A DNA stretch of 9,423 nucleotides from Patescibacteria group bacterium UBA1449 (GCA_002335355.1 DCTD01000031.1:1290-10712), one strand, 5' to 3'; shown: positions 1-6,234, counted from the stretch's first letter. The notes: generated by a model not told the origin, from the letters alone. Program-made: numbers and translations.

Positions 1-753
1 TAGATCCAATTCTTCAACAGTTAACTTCATGACTTCCTGTTCTTCTGGATTAGTCTCTTCTTTTTCAGTTACTTCAGGAACAACCGGATTAACAATCTGT
101 TCAAAGTAGGAAATCAAGGTCTGAGCTGCTTTGGTAACGGCTTCCATTGGGCTGATGGTACCATTTGTCCAGATATCCATTAACAAGTTATCAAAGTCAG
201 TGCGTCGGCCAACACGGGTTTCTTTAACATCATATTTAACCCGTAAAACTGGTGAAAAAGCCGTATCTAAAGGAATTACTCCGAGTGTAGTGGTATGACG
301 CTCTTCAGCAGTTTTGTATCCATAACCACTCTCAACCACAATGGTAGCTTTAAGTTTAGCTTTTTCTGCAGTTAAATGAGCTAAAACTAAGTCTTTATTG
401 ATGATTTCAACCCCTGCTGGTGTCTCAATATCTCCGGCAGTCACTTCTTTCTTGCCGGTAACATCTAACCGTAACTCAACCGGTTCATCTCCATCGTAGC
501 TCAGACGAACTTGCTTTACGTTTAAGATAAACTCAATAATGTCTTCTTTCATCCCGGTTAAGGTAGAAAACTTGTGTTTAACCCCATCGACCTTAACGGA
601 AGCAACTCCTGCTCCTTTAATAGAAGTCAGTAAGGTGCGGCGCAAGGCATTGCCAACAGTATGTCCATAGCCTTGTTCAAGCGGTTCAATGGAAATCCGG
701 GCATAATCTGCCTCTTCGGTTAAAGGTTTGATAATAAATTGTGGTTGCATCAT
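1..753 (-). CDS. rpoA: DNA-directed RNA polymerase subunit alpha (3' end cut off)
   Basis: This encodes the alpha subunit, whose N-terminal domain dimerises and nucleates assembly of beta and beta' in core RNA polymerase. I read 251 codons from ATG at 753 to the window edge. Residues 25-45 hold the family hallmark (LEQGYGHTVGNALRR), and residues 1-222 cover the whole N-terminal assembly domain. An acidic linker rich in Glu follows at about 224-241. The last ten residues (MKLTVEELDL) match the beginning of the C-terminal DNA-binding domain, so roughly 60-70 residues lie outside. A second ATG directly follows the first (750), and either could be used. A double Shine-Dalgarno sits just upstream. 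Position after rpsD is canonical, and rplQ would be expected next. Identification is secure; the exact start is slightly ambiguous. Confidence 0.97.
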   Translation of the reverse strand, partial: MMQPQFIIKPLTEEADYARISIEPLEQGYGHTVGNALRRTLLTSIKGAGVASVKVDGVKHKFSTLTGMKEDIIEFILNVKQVRLSYDGDEPVELRLDVTGKKEVTAGDIETPAGVEIINKDLVLAHLTAEKAKLKATIVVESGYGYKTAEERHTTTLGVIPLDTAFSPVLRVKYDVKETRVGRRTDFDNLLMDIWTNGTISPMEAVTKAAQTLISYFEQIVNPVVPEVTEKEETNPEEQEVMKLTVEELDL

Positions 754-759
754 ATGCAA

Positions 760-773
760 ATTCCTTACTCCTT
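760..773 (-). promoter_or_regulatory. Duplicated Shine-Dalgarno of rpoA
   Basis: On the minus strand the sequence AAGGAGTAAGGAAT lies 6 bases before the rpoA ATG at 753. It holds two anti-16S-complementary cores, AAGGAG and AAGGA, offset by exactly 7 bases. The copy nearer the start has the better spacing. The duplication is part of the 7-bp-periodic sequence seen in other gaps of this window. It is one of the strongest ribosome binding sites here. Confidence 0.7.
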
Positions 774-777
774 ACTC

Positions 778-797
778 AGAGTCGATGTTTCGACTCT
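778..797 (-). other. Perfect 8-bp hairpin between rpsD and rpoA
   Basis: The arms AGAGTCGA (778-785) and TCGACTCT (790-797) are exact reverse complements around a 4-base loop. In the mRNA the hairpin lies 20 bases after the rpsD stop and just before the rpoA ribosome binding site. No U-tract follows, so it is not a typical intrinsic terminator. It could be an mRNA processing or stability element, or a translational control structure; function is inferred only from position. Confidence 0.6.
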
Positions 798-817
798 ATC
801 CCGCAAGAGTAATGGGT

Positions 818-1429
818 TTATCGTGAATAATACTCAACAATTAATTGTTCGGAGATATCCCCGTCGAGTTCTTCCCGTTCGGGTTCTCGAACGACTTTAC
901 CAACGGCTGCTTTCCGTTCCAGCCATTTAGGGATATCAATTTTTTTGTTTTCAAGTAATTCTTTAACCGTTGGTGTTTCCAGCATCTTCGCATCTAAACT
1001 AACAGTTTCGCCACTTCTCATCTGATAAGACGGAATATCAACTTTTTTACCATTAACTAGGACATGTCCATGAGAAACATACTGACGGGCAGCTGTTCTG
1101 GTTGGTGCTAAACCGGCTCGATAAACGATGTTATCCAGTCTCATTTCCAAAAGCTGGAGCATTCTGGTACCGGTAGCAGCAGGATTCTTACGGGCTTCTT
1201 CAAAATAGTGTCTGAACTGTCTTTCCAAGATTCCATACATCCATCTGACTTTTTGTTTTTCCTTAAGTTGTAAGCTGTAATCACTGCTTTTCCCCCGTCT
1301 ACCTTTAGGTCCATGTTGACCTGGTGGTACACCGATACGACGGTCGAGTTTGACCGTATTCGTCTTTAAACCCAAATCTCGGGCTGAAGCTCGTGCTAAG
1401 CGATTTTTTGGTCCAGTATATCTTGCCAT
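818..1429 (-). CDS. rpsD: 30S ribosomal protein S4 (uS4), zinc-free form
   Basis: S4 is a primary 16S rRNA binding protein that nucleates 30S assembly and contributes to decoding fidelity. The 203-residue product is a normal length. The S4-type RNA-binding domain lies at about 96-158 (LEMRLDNIVYRAGLAPTR, then VLVNGKKVDIPSY). The N-terminal region (GPKNRLARA, then RRIGVPPGQHG) lacks the four zinc-binding cysteines of the C+ form, so this is the cysteine-free type. The C-terminus (IVEYYSR) matches the family end. It ends with TAA. No Shine-Dalgarno is visible before the ATG at 1429; the preceding 32-base gap is A/T-rich and 7-bp periodic. In several bacteria S4 represses its own operon translationally; I see no clear pseudoknot to support that here. 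Confidence 0.98.
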   Translation of the reverse strand: MARYTGPKNRLARASARDLGLKTNTVKLDRRIGVPPGQHGPKGRRGKSSDYSLQLKEKQKVRWMYGILERQFRHYFEEARKNPAATGTRMLQLLEMRLDNIVYRAGLAPTRTAARQYVSHGHVLVNGKKVDIPSYQMRSGETVSLDAKMLETPTVKELLENKKIDIPKWLERKAAVGKVVREPEREELDGDISEQLIVEYYSR

Positions 1430-1464
1430 ACAATTTTCAAGTTTCTAATTACTAATTGTTATTA
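1430..1464. repeat. Degenerate 7-bp periodic sequence, rpsK-rpsD gap
   Basis: Read on the plus strand in steps of seven from 1430, successive words share the pattern xxxAxTT; TCTAATT (1444) and ACTAATT (1451) are nearly identical. The last word overlaps the rpsK stop codon. The word TCTAATT recurs at 2474 in another gap. A/T richness makes chance similarity possible for this copy alone; the case rests on recurrence across gaps. Confidence 0.45.
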
Positions 1465-1860
1465 TGCTCGACGGCGTTTCTTTGGCCGACAGCCGTTATG
1501 TGGCATTGGGGTAACGTCAGCAATTTGGACAACCCGAACACCACTACCACGTAGGACTCGCAGGACTGCGTCACGGCCAACACCAGGGCCTTTGATATAA
1601 ACTTTAAGTTGTTTTAGTCCCATTTGTTTAGCTTTTTGTAATACATTATCAATAGCGGTAGTAGCTGCAAACGGAGTTGATTTGCGTGAGCCTTTAAACC
1701 CAACAGCTCCAGTGGAACCGGAGGCAACAGCATTACCCTTTTCATCAGTGATAGTTACCAGGGTATTGTTAAACGTCGCTGTCACGTATAACCGACCGTT
1801 ATTTATCTGAATGTTTTTATTACTAGTTCGAGTGGTTGATTTTGCTTGTGCTGTAGCCAT
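1462..1860 (-). CDS. rpsK: 30S ribosomal protein S11 (uS11)
   Basis: S11 sits on the 30S platform near the mRNA exit and binds 16S rRNA with S18 and S21. Starting at ATG 1860 gives 132 residues, close to the family norm. Landmarks are FNNT (30-33), GSRKSTPFAA (57-66), GPGVGR (91-96) and the basic C-terminus HNGCRPKKRR (121-130). A longer frame starts at 1899, but its 13 extra residues lie inside rpsM and have no family counterpart, so I chose 1860. That leaves a 16-base gap after rpsM with only a weak AAGATA-like ribosome binding sequence, so translational coupling to rpsM is plausible. Stop is TAA. Identification is certain. Confidence 0.97.
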   Translation of the reverse strand: MATAQAKSTTRTSNKNIQINNGRLYVTATFNNTLVTITDEKGNAVASGSTGAVGFKGSRKSTPFAATTAIDNVLQKAKQMGLKQLKVYIKGPGVGRDAVLRVLRGSGVRVVQIADVTPMPHNGCRPKKRRRA

Positions 1861-1876
1861 AGAATATATCTTAAAT

Positions 1877-2278
1877 TTATACTTTCTTAGCAGTCTCAAG
1901 TTTCTGAGCCATTTCTTTAGTCATTGAACCAACTGTCATTCTCTTACCTCGACGAGTCCGGGCATTTACCCGAGTCCGTTGACCATGAGCTGGAAGCCGA
2001 GCAATGTGGCGCAGACCTCGGTAGGCTCTGACTTGTTTTAGGCGTTGGACATTATCGTTGATAATCTTGCGCAAAACACCCTCAACGGGCGTAGTTTCAA
2101 GGGCTTTGACTAAACGGGCAACTTCCTGATCGGTAAGTTCCTTGGCCCGCTTATTACCATCGACATTGGCAATCTTAAGGACGGTCTGTACATTGGCAGG
2201 ACCAATACCATAGATGTAGCGTAAGGCAATTTCGGTTCGTTTGTTTTCTGGTATATCAACACCTGCTATTCTTGGCAT
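1877..2278 (-). CDS. rpsM: 30S ribosomal protein S13 (uS13)
   Basis: S13 is in the 30S head and contacts P-site tRNA and the 50S subunit through intersubunit bridges. The product has 133 residues. The N-terminus MPRIAGVDIPENK, the helix-two-turn-helix segment IYGIGPANVQTVL (22-34) and the signature RLPAHGQRTRVNARTRRG are all present. The C-terminus runs about 15-18 residues past the end of the 118-residue Escherichia coli protein (after GKRM), so the tRNA-contacting tail is longer than usual. A good Shine-Dalgarno (AAGGA, 2287-2291) is 8 bases before the ATG. It follows rpmJ by 29 bases, which include a small hairpin. Stop is TAA. Confidence 0.98.
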   Translation of the reverse strand: MPRIAGVDIPENKRTEIALRYIYGIGPANVQTVLKIANVDGNKRAKELTDQEVARLVKALETTPVEGVLRKIINDNVQRLKQVRAYRGLRHIARLPAHGQRTRVNARTRRGKRMTVGSMTKEMAQKLETAKKV

Positions 2279-2292
2279 ATAAGTTTTCCTTT

Positions 2293-2307
2293 TTCTGCTT
2301 TGCAGAA
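2293..2307 (-). other. 6-bp hairpin between rpmJ and rpsM
   Basis: TTCTGC (2293-2298) and GCAGAA (2302-2307) are perfect complements with a 3-base loop, starting right after the rpmJ stop codon. On the transcript it is followed by AAAAGGAAAAC, which is the rpsM ribosome binding site, not a U-tract. It may influence mRNA stability or access to the rpsM start; the role is unknown. Confidence 0.45.
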
Positions 2308-2424
2308 TTATCCTTGACGTTGTTTATGTTTACGGCTGCGTTTGCAAATAACCATGAGCATACCGCGTCTCCGGACTACTTTGCAATCGCGACAAATGGT
2401 TTTAATACTTGCTTGTACTTTCAT
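2308..2424 (-). CDS. rpmJ: 50S ribosomal protein L36 (bL36), zinc-binding form
   Basis: L36 is a tiny zinc-ribbon protein that stabilises 23S rRNA in the 50S subunit. I translated ATG 2424 to TAA 2308 by hand and obtained 38 residues, the standard length. It begins MKVQASIK and ends SRKHKQRQG, both family hallmarks. The zinc ligands are intact: Cys11, Cys14, Cys27 and His33. Its place between infA and rpsM is canonical. No Shine-Dalgarno is visible upstream (GCTATCAATCTT precedes the ATG); the 72-base gap to infA is mainly 7-bp-periodic sequence. Confidence 0.97.
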   Translation of the reverse strand: MKVQASIKTICRDCKVVRRRGMLMVICKRSRKHKQRQG

Positions 2425-2445
2425 AAGATTGATAGCGTTAAGACA

Positions 2446-2501
2446 AGAAACTGTAAACTATAAACTCATTGTTTCTAATTTTTAGTCTCTAGTCTCTTAC
2501 T
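2446..2501. repeat. Degenerate 7-bp periodic sequence, infA-rpmJ gap
   Basis: On the plus strand the words AGAAACT (2446), GTAAACT (2453) and ATAAACT (2460) are spaced exactly seven bases apart and share xxAAACT. In the same phase TTTAGTC (2481) and TCTAGTC (2488) form a second pair, with TCTAATT at 2474. The block fills most of the gap and runs to the infA stop codon. Function is unknown. Confidence 0.6.
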
Positions 2502-2718
2502 TCCCTCGATACACAATCCGTCCTTTTGTTTCATCATATGGCGTAAACTCAACCTTAACCCGATCACCAGGTAAAACATGAATCTTATACATGCGCATCT
2601 TACCTGACAAGGTACATAGTACCAACCGTTTATCCTCATCCAGTTCAACTCTAAAGGTTGTGTTGGGCAGAGCTTCGACTACCATTCCCTCTTTTACTTC
2701 AACATTTTGTTTAGCCAT
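2497..2718 (-). CDS. infA: Translation initiation factor IF-1
   Basis: IF-1 binds the 30S A site and works with IF-2 and IF-3 during initiation. The 73-residue product is a single S1/OB-fold domain of the usual length. Landmarks are [10 protein letters not shown] (17-26), SGKMR (38-42), GDRVKVE (51-57) and YDETKGRI (61-68). The ATG at 2718 gives the typical MAK start. It is the first gene after the map terminator, with its own TGCTATAAT promoter 14 bases upstream of the ATG, so the message would have almost no leader. No Shine-Dalgarno is visible. Stop is TAA. Product identification is certain. Confidence 0.98.
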   Translation of the reverse strand: MAKQNVEVKEGMVVEALPNTTFRVELDEDKRLVLCTLSGKMRMYKIHVLPGDRVKVEFTPYDETKGRIVYRGK

Positions 2719-2732
2719 AAGTACAGACGTGA

Positions 2733-2760
2733 ATTATAGCAAAAAAAACCTAATACGCAA
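2733..2760 (-). promoter_or_regulatory. Candidate promoter of infA, extended -10
   Basis: On the minus strand a perfect TATAAT (2733-2738) is preceded by TGC, giving the extended -10 motif TGnTATAAT. A weak -35 candidate TTGCGT (2755-2760) lies 16 bases further upstream, inside the terminator stem. Transcription would be expected to start near 2725-2727, only 7-9 bases before the infA ATG. The motif quality and placement in a non-coding gap support the call; the start site itself is inferred. Confidence 0.72.
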
Positions 2761-2772
2761 AGAGCGCATTAG
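2741..2772 (-). terminator. Intrinsic terminator after map
   Basis: On the minus strand CTAATGCGC and GCGTATTAG pair as a 9-bp stem (positions 2764-2772 with 2750-2758, one G-U wobble) around a 5-base loop. The stem is followed by G and then eight T residues (2741-2748). It begins 11 bases after the map stop codon, and the T-tract runs directly into the infA -10 region. Confidence 0.82.
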
Positions 2773-2783
2773 TCTCCATTTTT

Positions 2784-3551
2784 TTATGGTGTAATAAGCA
2801 AATAACCATCGCCGACTACCGCGATGGTCTTCTCATAGACTGCTGCGATTTTACCATCTTGTGTAAAAATTGTCCAACCATCTTTTGGATCGGTATAAGT
2901 CTGTGGTCCGCCCTGGGCATAAATGACCTCTATTGCCAACGTCATACCCTCCTTTAACAGAGGTGTCTGATCTATTGGTCTAACTAGAATTGTTGGTACT
3001 GGCGGATATTCATGAAGTTGTTTTCCCACACCATGACCGGTTAGGTCTTCAACACAACTGTAACCTGCTGCTTCAATAGTATCCTGAATGGCTTTAGAAA
3101 TATGACCTATTCTATTACCGGGTTTAATGCACGCTAAAGCTGCCCCTAATGCCTGTTGACCAGTACTAAGAAACCGTTGGGTTTCAGGATTGGGTAAAGC
3201 ACCAGGATCAAGAACTTCTACTGAAGTGCTCATATCCGTGTGGAACCCCTTGTAGTACATACCAATATCAATTGTAACCACATCTCCAGACTTAAGCGGT
3301 TTATCTGTAGGAATGCCATGAACCACAGCATCATTGACGGTAATACATGTCGCCCAGTGATACCCAGGCACCATTGCAAAGCCTGGCTTACCACCTGCTT
3401 TTACAATGAGTTGATATGCCAGTTTCTCAATAGCTTGAGGCGTTGTGCCAACGATCGTTTGTTCAATAAGTTGCGCCAAAATAGCTGATAGTTTCTGACC
3501 GCCTGCTTGCATGAGGACAATTTCAGTTGGTTTTTTTAGATCAGCATTCAT
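2784..3551 (-). CDS. map: Methionine aminopeptidase, type I
   Basis: The enzyme removes the initiator methionine from nascent proteins. The 255-residue product has the pita-bread fold signature with all five metal ligands visible: Asp95 (VVTIDIG), Asp106 (KGFHTD), His173 (TGHGVG), Glu208 (LAIEV) and Glu240 (VYEKT). The substrate-contact histidines His78 (VVHGIP) and His180 (QLHEYP) are also present. Many homologues have IEP after the second glutamate region; here it reads IEV. There is no N-terminal zinc-finger extension. The start ATG overlaps the cmk stop as ATGA, and AAAGGGAG (3560-3567) is a strong ribosome binding site 8 bases upstream. It is the last gene of its transcription unit. Stop is TAA. 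Confidence 0.97.
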   Translation of the reverse strand: MNADLKKPTEIVLMQAGGQKLSAILAQLIEQTIVGTTPQAIEKLAYQLIVKAGGKPGFAMVPGYHWATCITVNDAVVHGIPTDKPLKSGDVVTIDIGMYYKGFHTDMSTSVEVLDPGALPNPETQRFLSTGQQALGAALACIKPGNRIGHISKAIQDTIEAAGYSCVEDLTGHGVGKQLHEYPPVPTILVRPIDQTPLLKEGMTLAIEVIYAQGGPQTYTDPKDGWTIFTQDGKIAAVYEKTIAVVGDGYLLITP

Positions 3552-4261
3552 GAAAGAAGCTCCCTTTCTTGTAATCTCTGGCAGATAAGATCAACAACTT
3601 TTGGTATAGCATACGGTGTGGTATCGAGTACCCACGCGTCTTCTGCCTTAGTGAGAGGATCTAAGGTTCGGTTCATATCCCGGGAATCACGTTTCTGAAG
3701 ATCGGTTAGAACCTTTTCAAGAGTAGTATCTTCACCCCGTTCAAGTAACTGCTGATACCGCCGTTCTGCCCGAATTTGCTCTGAAGCATCCATGTAGATC
3801 TTTAAGTCAGCGTTGGGTAGCACTCGCGTGGTGATATCTCGCCCCTCCATAACCACGCTGGTAGAAGCAGCTAATCGTTGCTGTTGAGGTACCATATAGT
3901 CACGGACACACCGATACCGGGTGATAACTGAGACTCCATGACTAATTTCTTCAGTCCGAATTTTCCAGGAGACATCTTCGTTATTGAGAAGAACGGTCAC
4001 TAAACGACCATCTTTTTCTTCTTCTGTAGGTGTCCGTAAGACAACTGTCGGTTGTTTTTGACTGAGAATCTTACAAATCTGAGCTTCATCTTCAAAAGTA
4101 ATGCCTTGATCCCGAACAAATAGGGCAAGAGCCCGATACATAGCTCCGGTATCAACATAAAGGATACCAAGTCTTTCAGCCAGCAGTTTTGAGATTGTGC
4201 CTTTGCCGGCAGCCACCGGACCATCTATTGCTATCTGTAGGTTAGGCTTGAGGATGTGCAT
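3548..4261 (-). CDS. cmk: Cytidylate kinase (CMP/dCMP kinase)
   Basis: The enzyme phosphorylates CMP and dCMP with ATP in pyrimidine nucleotide metabolism. From ATG 4261 it has 237 residues, close to the family length. Visible motifs are the P-loop GPVAAGKGT (14-22), DTGAMYRA (37-44), EGRDITTRVLPNADLKIYMDAS (139-160, the family usually has GRDIGT), the paired arginines RR (167-168), and RDSRDMNR followed by PLTKAEDAWVLDTT near the end. A longer frame begins at 4327 but runs deep into adk and lacks family similarity; the start at 4261 places the P-loop at its normal position. It overlaps adk by 20 bases and map by 4, so its translation is probably coupled. Stop is TGA. cmk is not in this position in the Escherichia coli or Bacillus subtilis cluster. 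Confidence 0.94.
   Translation of the reverse strand: MHILKPNLQIAIDGPVAAGKGTISKLLAERLGILYVDTGAMYRALALFVRDQGITFEDEAQICKILSQKQPTVVLRTPTEEEKDGRLVTVLLNNEDVSWKIRTEEISHGVSVITRYRCVRDYMVPQQQRLAASTSVVMEGRDITTRVLPNADLKIYMDASEQIRAERRYQQLLERGEDTTLEKVLTDLQKRDSRDMNRTLDPLTKAEDAWVLDTTPYAIPKVVDLICQRLQERELLS
3560..3567 (-). promoter_or_regulatory. Shine-Dalgarno of map inside the cmk 3' end
   Basis: AAAGGGAG on the minus strand sits 8 bases before the map ATG at 3551 and within the last cmk codons. Together with the 4-base ATGA overlap it supports both independent and coupled translation of map, and fixes the map start. Confidence 0.65.
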
Positions 4262-4838
4262 GCTGAAAATGTAGGGCTTTTTCCAGAATGTCAGCGTGAA
4301 TTTCTTCGATACTACGTTCACCATCAATTTCTTTTAAAACCCCTTTTTGACGATAAAAGTCCAAGACATCTTTTTCTTCCATTTTATAGCGGCGCAATCG
4401 TTCACGGATGAGATCTGGAGTATCGTTTAAGGTGCCATCAGGATTCCTCCGAGCGCGTTTAACCAACCGTTCAATTGAGACTTTCTCTCTCACTTTAAGA
4501 TGGATAGCTAAGGATACTTCTTTTCCATACTTACTCAGTTTATCATCCAAGAAAAGCGCTTGGGACATGTTACGGGGAAAACCATCAATAATAAAGCCAT
4601 TTTCAACATCTTTTTCCTTTAAACGCTGTTTCCATAAGACATACATCTCTGAATCAGCTACGTAGTGACCTTTGTGTAAAGCATTCCGGCAAATTTCTCC
4701 CATGATTCCCTTATCTTCTTTGGCATACTTGCGAACCAAGTCACCTGAAATAAGCAACGGTAAACCGAGTTTCTCAGATAACAGTTTGCCTTGAGTTGTT
4801 TTGCCTGAACCCTCAGGACCATAAATAATGATAAACAT
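4242..4838 (-). CDS. adk: Adenylate kinase, short-LID form
   Basis: It interconverts ATP + AMP and 2 ADP. The 198-residue product has the P-loop GPEGSGKT (7-14), the AMP-binding SGDLVR (31-36) and DGFPR (85-89). The LID region (about 124-147, RLVKRARRNPDGTLNDTPDLI in outline) is a short loop with no zinc cysteines, unlike the long LID of Escherichia coli Adk. The expected Arg residues remain in and after the LID. Position between secY and map is canonical for adk. A related nucleoside monophosphate kinase specificity cannot be excluded from sequence alone. No Shine-Dalgarno is seen; the ATG at 4838 is preceded by a 7-bp-periodic gap. The C-terminal histidine-containing tail (HFQHAHPQA) overlaps the start of cmk. 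Stop is TAA. Confidence 0.93.
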   Translation of the reverse strand: MFIIIYGPEGSGKTTQGKLLSEKLGLPLLISGDLVRKYAKEDKGIMGEICRNALHKGHYVADSEMYVLWKQRLKEKDVENGFIIDGFPRNMSQALFLDDKLSKYGKEVSLAIHLKVREKVSIERLVKRARRNPDGTLNDTPDLIRERLRRYKMEEKDVLDFYRQKGVLKEIDGERSIEEIHADILEKALHFQHAHPQA

Positions 4839-4845
4839 AAAATAA

Positions 4846-4908
4846 ATTCAAAACTCAAAATTCAAAGTTCAGAACAATAATTCTGACATTTGAAATTTGG
4901 TATTTGAC
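4846..4908. repeat. 7-bp periodic repeat arranged as an inverted repeat, secY-adk gap
   Basis: From 4846 the plus strand can be read in one unbroken 7-base phase for nine words. The left words follow nTTCAAA (ATTCAAA at 4846 and 4860, ACTCAAA at 4853), and the right words follow ATTTGnn (4888, 4895, 4902), the reverse complement type. The halves pair: TTCAAA (4861-4866) with TTTGAA (4889-4894), and TCAGAA (4869-4874) with TTCTGA (4881-4886), around a 6-base loop with a 2x2 internal loop. The array fills the gap except a few bases at each end. Confidence 0.65.
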
Positions 4909-4910
4909 CT

Positions 4911-6197
4911 TTATAAGTACTTATCGTAGTTGCGCATAACTAACTGAGCCCGTAAGCCTTTGCTCGTTTCCAGAACAACCGAAACGACAATCAGTAATCC
5001 CGTCCCACCAATAGCTAGGGTGTTAATTTGAGTCAGTTCCCGGGCAATTGAGGGCAAAATGGCAATGACCCCTAAAAAGACACCTCCGGCTAAGGTTATT
5101 CTGGAAAGGATCTTATTCAAATAGAGAGCAGTTGGTTGGCCCGGCCGAATCCCCGGTATAAACCCTCCCTGTTTTTTGACCTCATCAGCAATCTTGGTTG
5201 GGTTAAACGTAACTGAAGTATAGAAATAGGTAAATAGAACCACTAACAGAAAGTAAATAACATTGTACATGAGACTATCAGGATTAAAAACCGTACTGAT
5301 CGTGGTACCAATAGAGCTAACCGTTGGATTAGCGACTGTTTGTAGATACCGGCCAACAAAGGACGGCATTAAAACTAAGGACACAGCAAAAATGATAGGA
5401 ATTACTCCAGCCTGGTTTACCCGCAAAGGAATATGGGAATCAATACTGCCAACTGCCATTTGTCCCCGCTGCCGTCGAGCATATGAAATAGTGATCTTGC
5501 GAGTTGCTTCGTTAACAGTAACAATCCCGGCAATTACCCCAACAGCCATGAGTCCGAATATAAGCAGGTTCATGGGATCAAAGGTGTCAGCCACTGATAG
5601 AGTCTGAAATAAGGTAACTGGCAAGCGACCAACAATACCGGCAAAGATAAGCAGTGAAACACCATTGCCAACGCCAAACTCAGTTATCAGTTCACCCAGC
5701 CACATCAAAAACAGCGTACCGGTAACCATGACAATGACCATACCAGCTAAAACTATAAGATTAGCCTCAGTAATGATGGGAGGAGTCTGCTGCTGAAGAA
5801 TAGCAATCATCCCGATAGCTTGAAAAGCAGCTAACGGTACTGTTAGAAAGCGGGTATACTGGTTTATCTTCTCCCGACCATAATCTCCCTCTTTTGCCAG
5901 TTGTTCTAACCGCGGTACCACAAACTGCTTAATCTGCATGGCAATTGAAGCATTGATATATGGCCCTACTCCTAAAGCAATAATGGAAAAATTGGCCAGT
6001 GTTCCTCCAGAAAAGATATCCAGTAGTCCTAAGAGTTGGTTACCAGCAAATAAGGCTCTTAAAGCCAAGGTATCAACACCAGGTAGAGGAACATGAGCAA
6101 CAAATCGAAATAGAACAAGAATGCCTATCGTAAATAGGAACTTATTTCGAAGTTCTTTTGAGTTAAAAACAGCTGAGATGAATTCCGCAATTCCCAA
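4911..6197 (-). CDS. secY: Protein translocase subunit SecY
   Basis: SecY is the channel of the Sec translocon in the cytoplasmic membrane. The 428-residue product has the ten hydrophobic segments expected, at roughly 18-37, 65-90, 117-137, 145-166, 174-194, 209-228, 262-284, 310-330, 365-386 and 394-412. The plug region follows [14 protein letters not shown]. Conserved parts include [14 protein letters not shown] (168-181), [16 protein letters not shown] (256-271) and the SecA/ribosome-binding cytoplasmic loop [10 protein letters not shown] (344-353). There is no ATG near the proper N-terminus. The best start is TTG at 6197, since an in-frame TGA at 6204-6206 bars a longer protein; ATT at 6201-6203 is a rarer alternative. 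No Shine-Dalgarno is adjacent. It opens a new unit after a terminator. Stop is TAA. Confidence 0.95.
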   Translation of the reverse strand: MGIAEFISAVFNSKELRNKFLFTIGILVLFRFVAHVPLPGVDTLALRALFAGNQLLGLLDIFSGGTLANFSIIALGVGPYINASIAMQIKQFVVPRLEQLAKEGDYGREKINQYTRFLTVPLAAFQAIGMIAILQQQTPPIITEANLIVLAGMVIVMVTGTLFLMWLGELITEFGVGNGVSLLIFAGIVGRLPVTLFQTLSVADTFDPMNLLIFGLMAVGVIAGIVTVNEATRKITISYARRQRGQMAVGSIDSHIPLRVNQAGVIPIIFAVSLVLMPSFVGRYLQTVANPTVSSIGTTISTVFNPDSLMYNVIYFLLVVLFTYFYTSVTFNPTKIADEVKKQGGFIPGIRPGQPTALYLNKILSRITLAGGVFLGVIAILPSIARELTQINTLAIGGTGLLIVVSVVLETSKGLRAQLVMRNYDKYL

Positions 6198-6230
6198 AGT
6201 AATTCAGTTGATATGTAGTACTTTGTCCTT
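6195..6230 (-). promoter_or_regulatory. Hairpin covering the secY start, with a distant AAGGA
   Basis: On the minus strand CAAAGTA (6219-6225) is the exact complement of TACTTTG (6195-6201), which contains the TTG start codon; the loop is 17 bases. AAGGA (6226-6230) lies directly 5' of the stem. The Shine-Dalgarno-like core is about 28 bases from the start in linear sequence but would be brought close by folding. Seven mostly A-T pairs form a weak stem, so this is a tentative control structure. Confidence 0.3.
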
Positions 6231-6234
6231 GTCT

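Noticed and set aside
1861..1899. Upstream start for rpsK adding 13 residues
   Set aside because: The extension lies inside rpsM, has no S11 counterpart, and the start at 1860 gives the standard 132 residues.
2293..2307. Hairpin after rpmJ as a terminator
   Set aside because: It is followed by an A/G-rich ribosome binding site and not by a U-tract, and rpsM has no separate promoter.
2427..2456. Promoter before rpmJ (TTTACA, 17 bases, TATCAA)
   Set aside because: The spacing is good, but the implied transcription start would fall at or beyond the rpmJ ATG, the -10 is weak, and the TTTACA is part of the 7-bp repeats.
4262..4327. Upstream start for cmk adding 22 residues
   Set aside because: It would overlap adk by 86 bases and displace the P-loop from its normal N-terminal position; the residues are not conserved in the family.
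4846..4908. CRISPR array
   Set aside because: The repeat unit is 7 bases with no spacers of constant length, and no cas genes are present.
5263..5607. Plus-strand open frames opposite secY and other genes
   Set aside because: They are antisense shadows of strongly conserved genes, resemble no family, and show no ribosome binding sites or context of their own.
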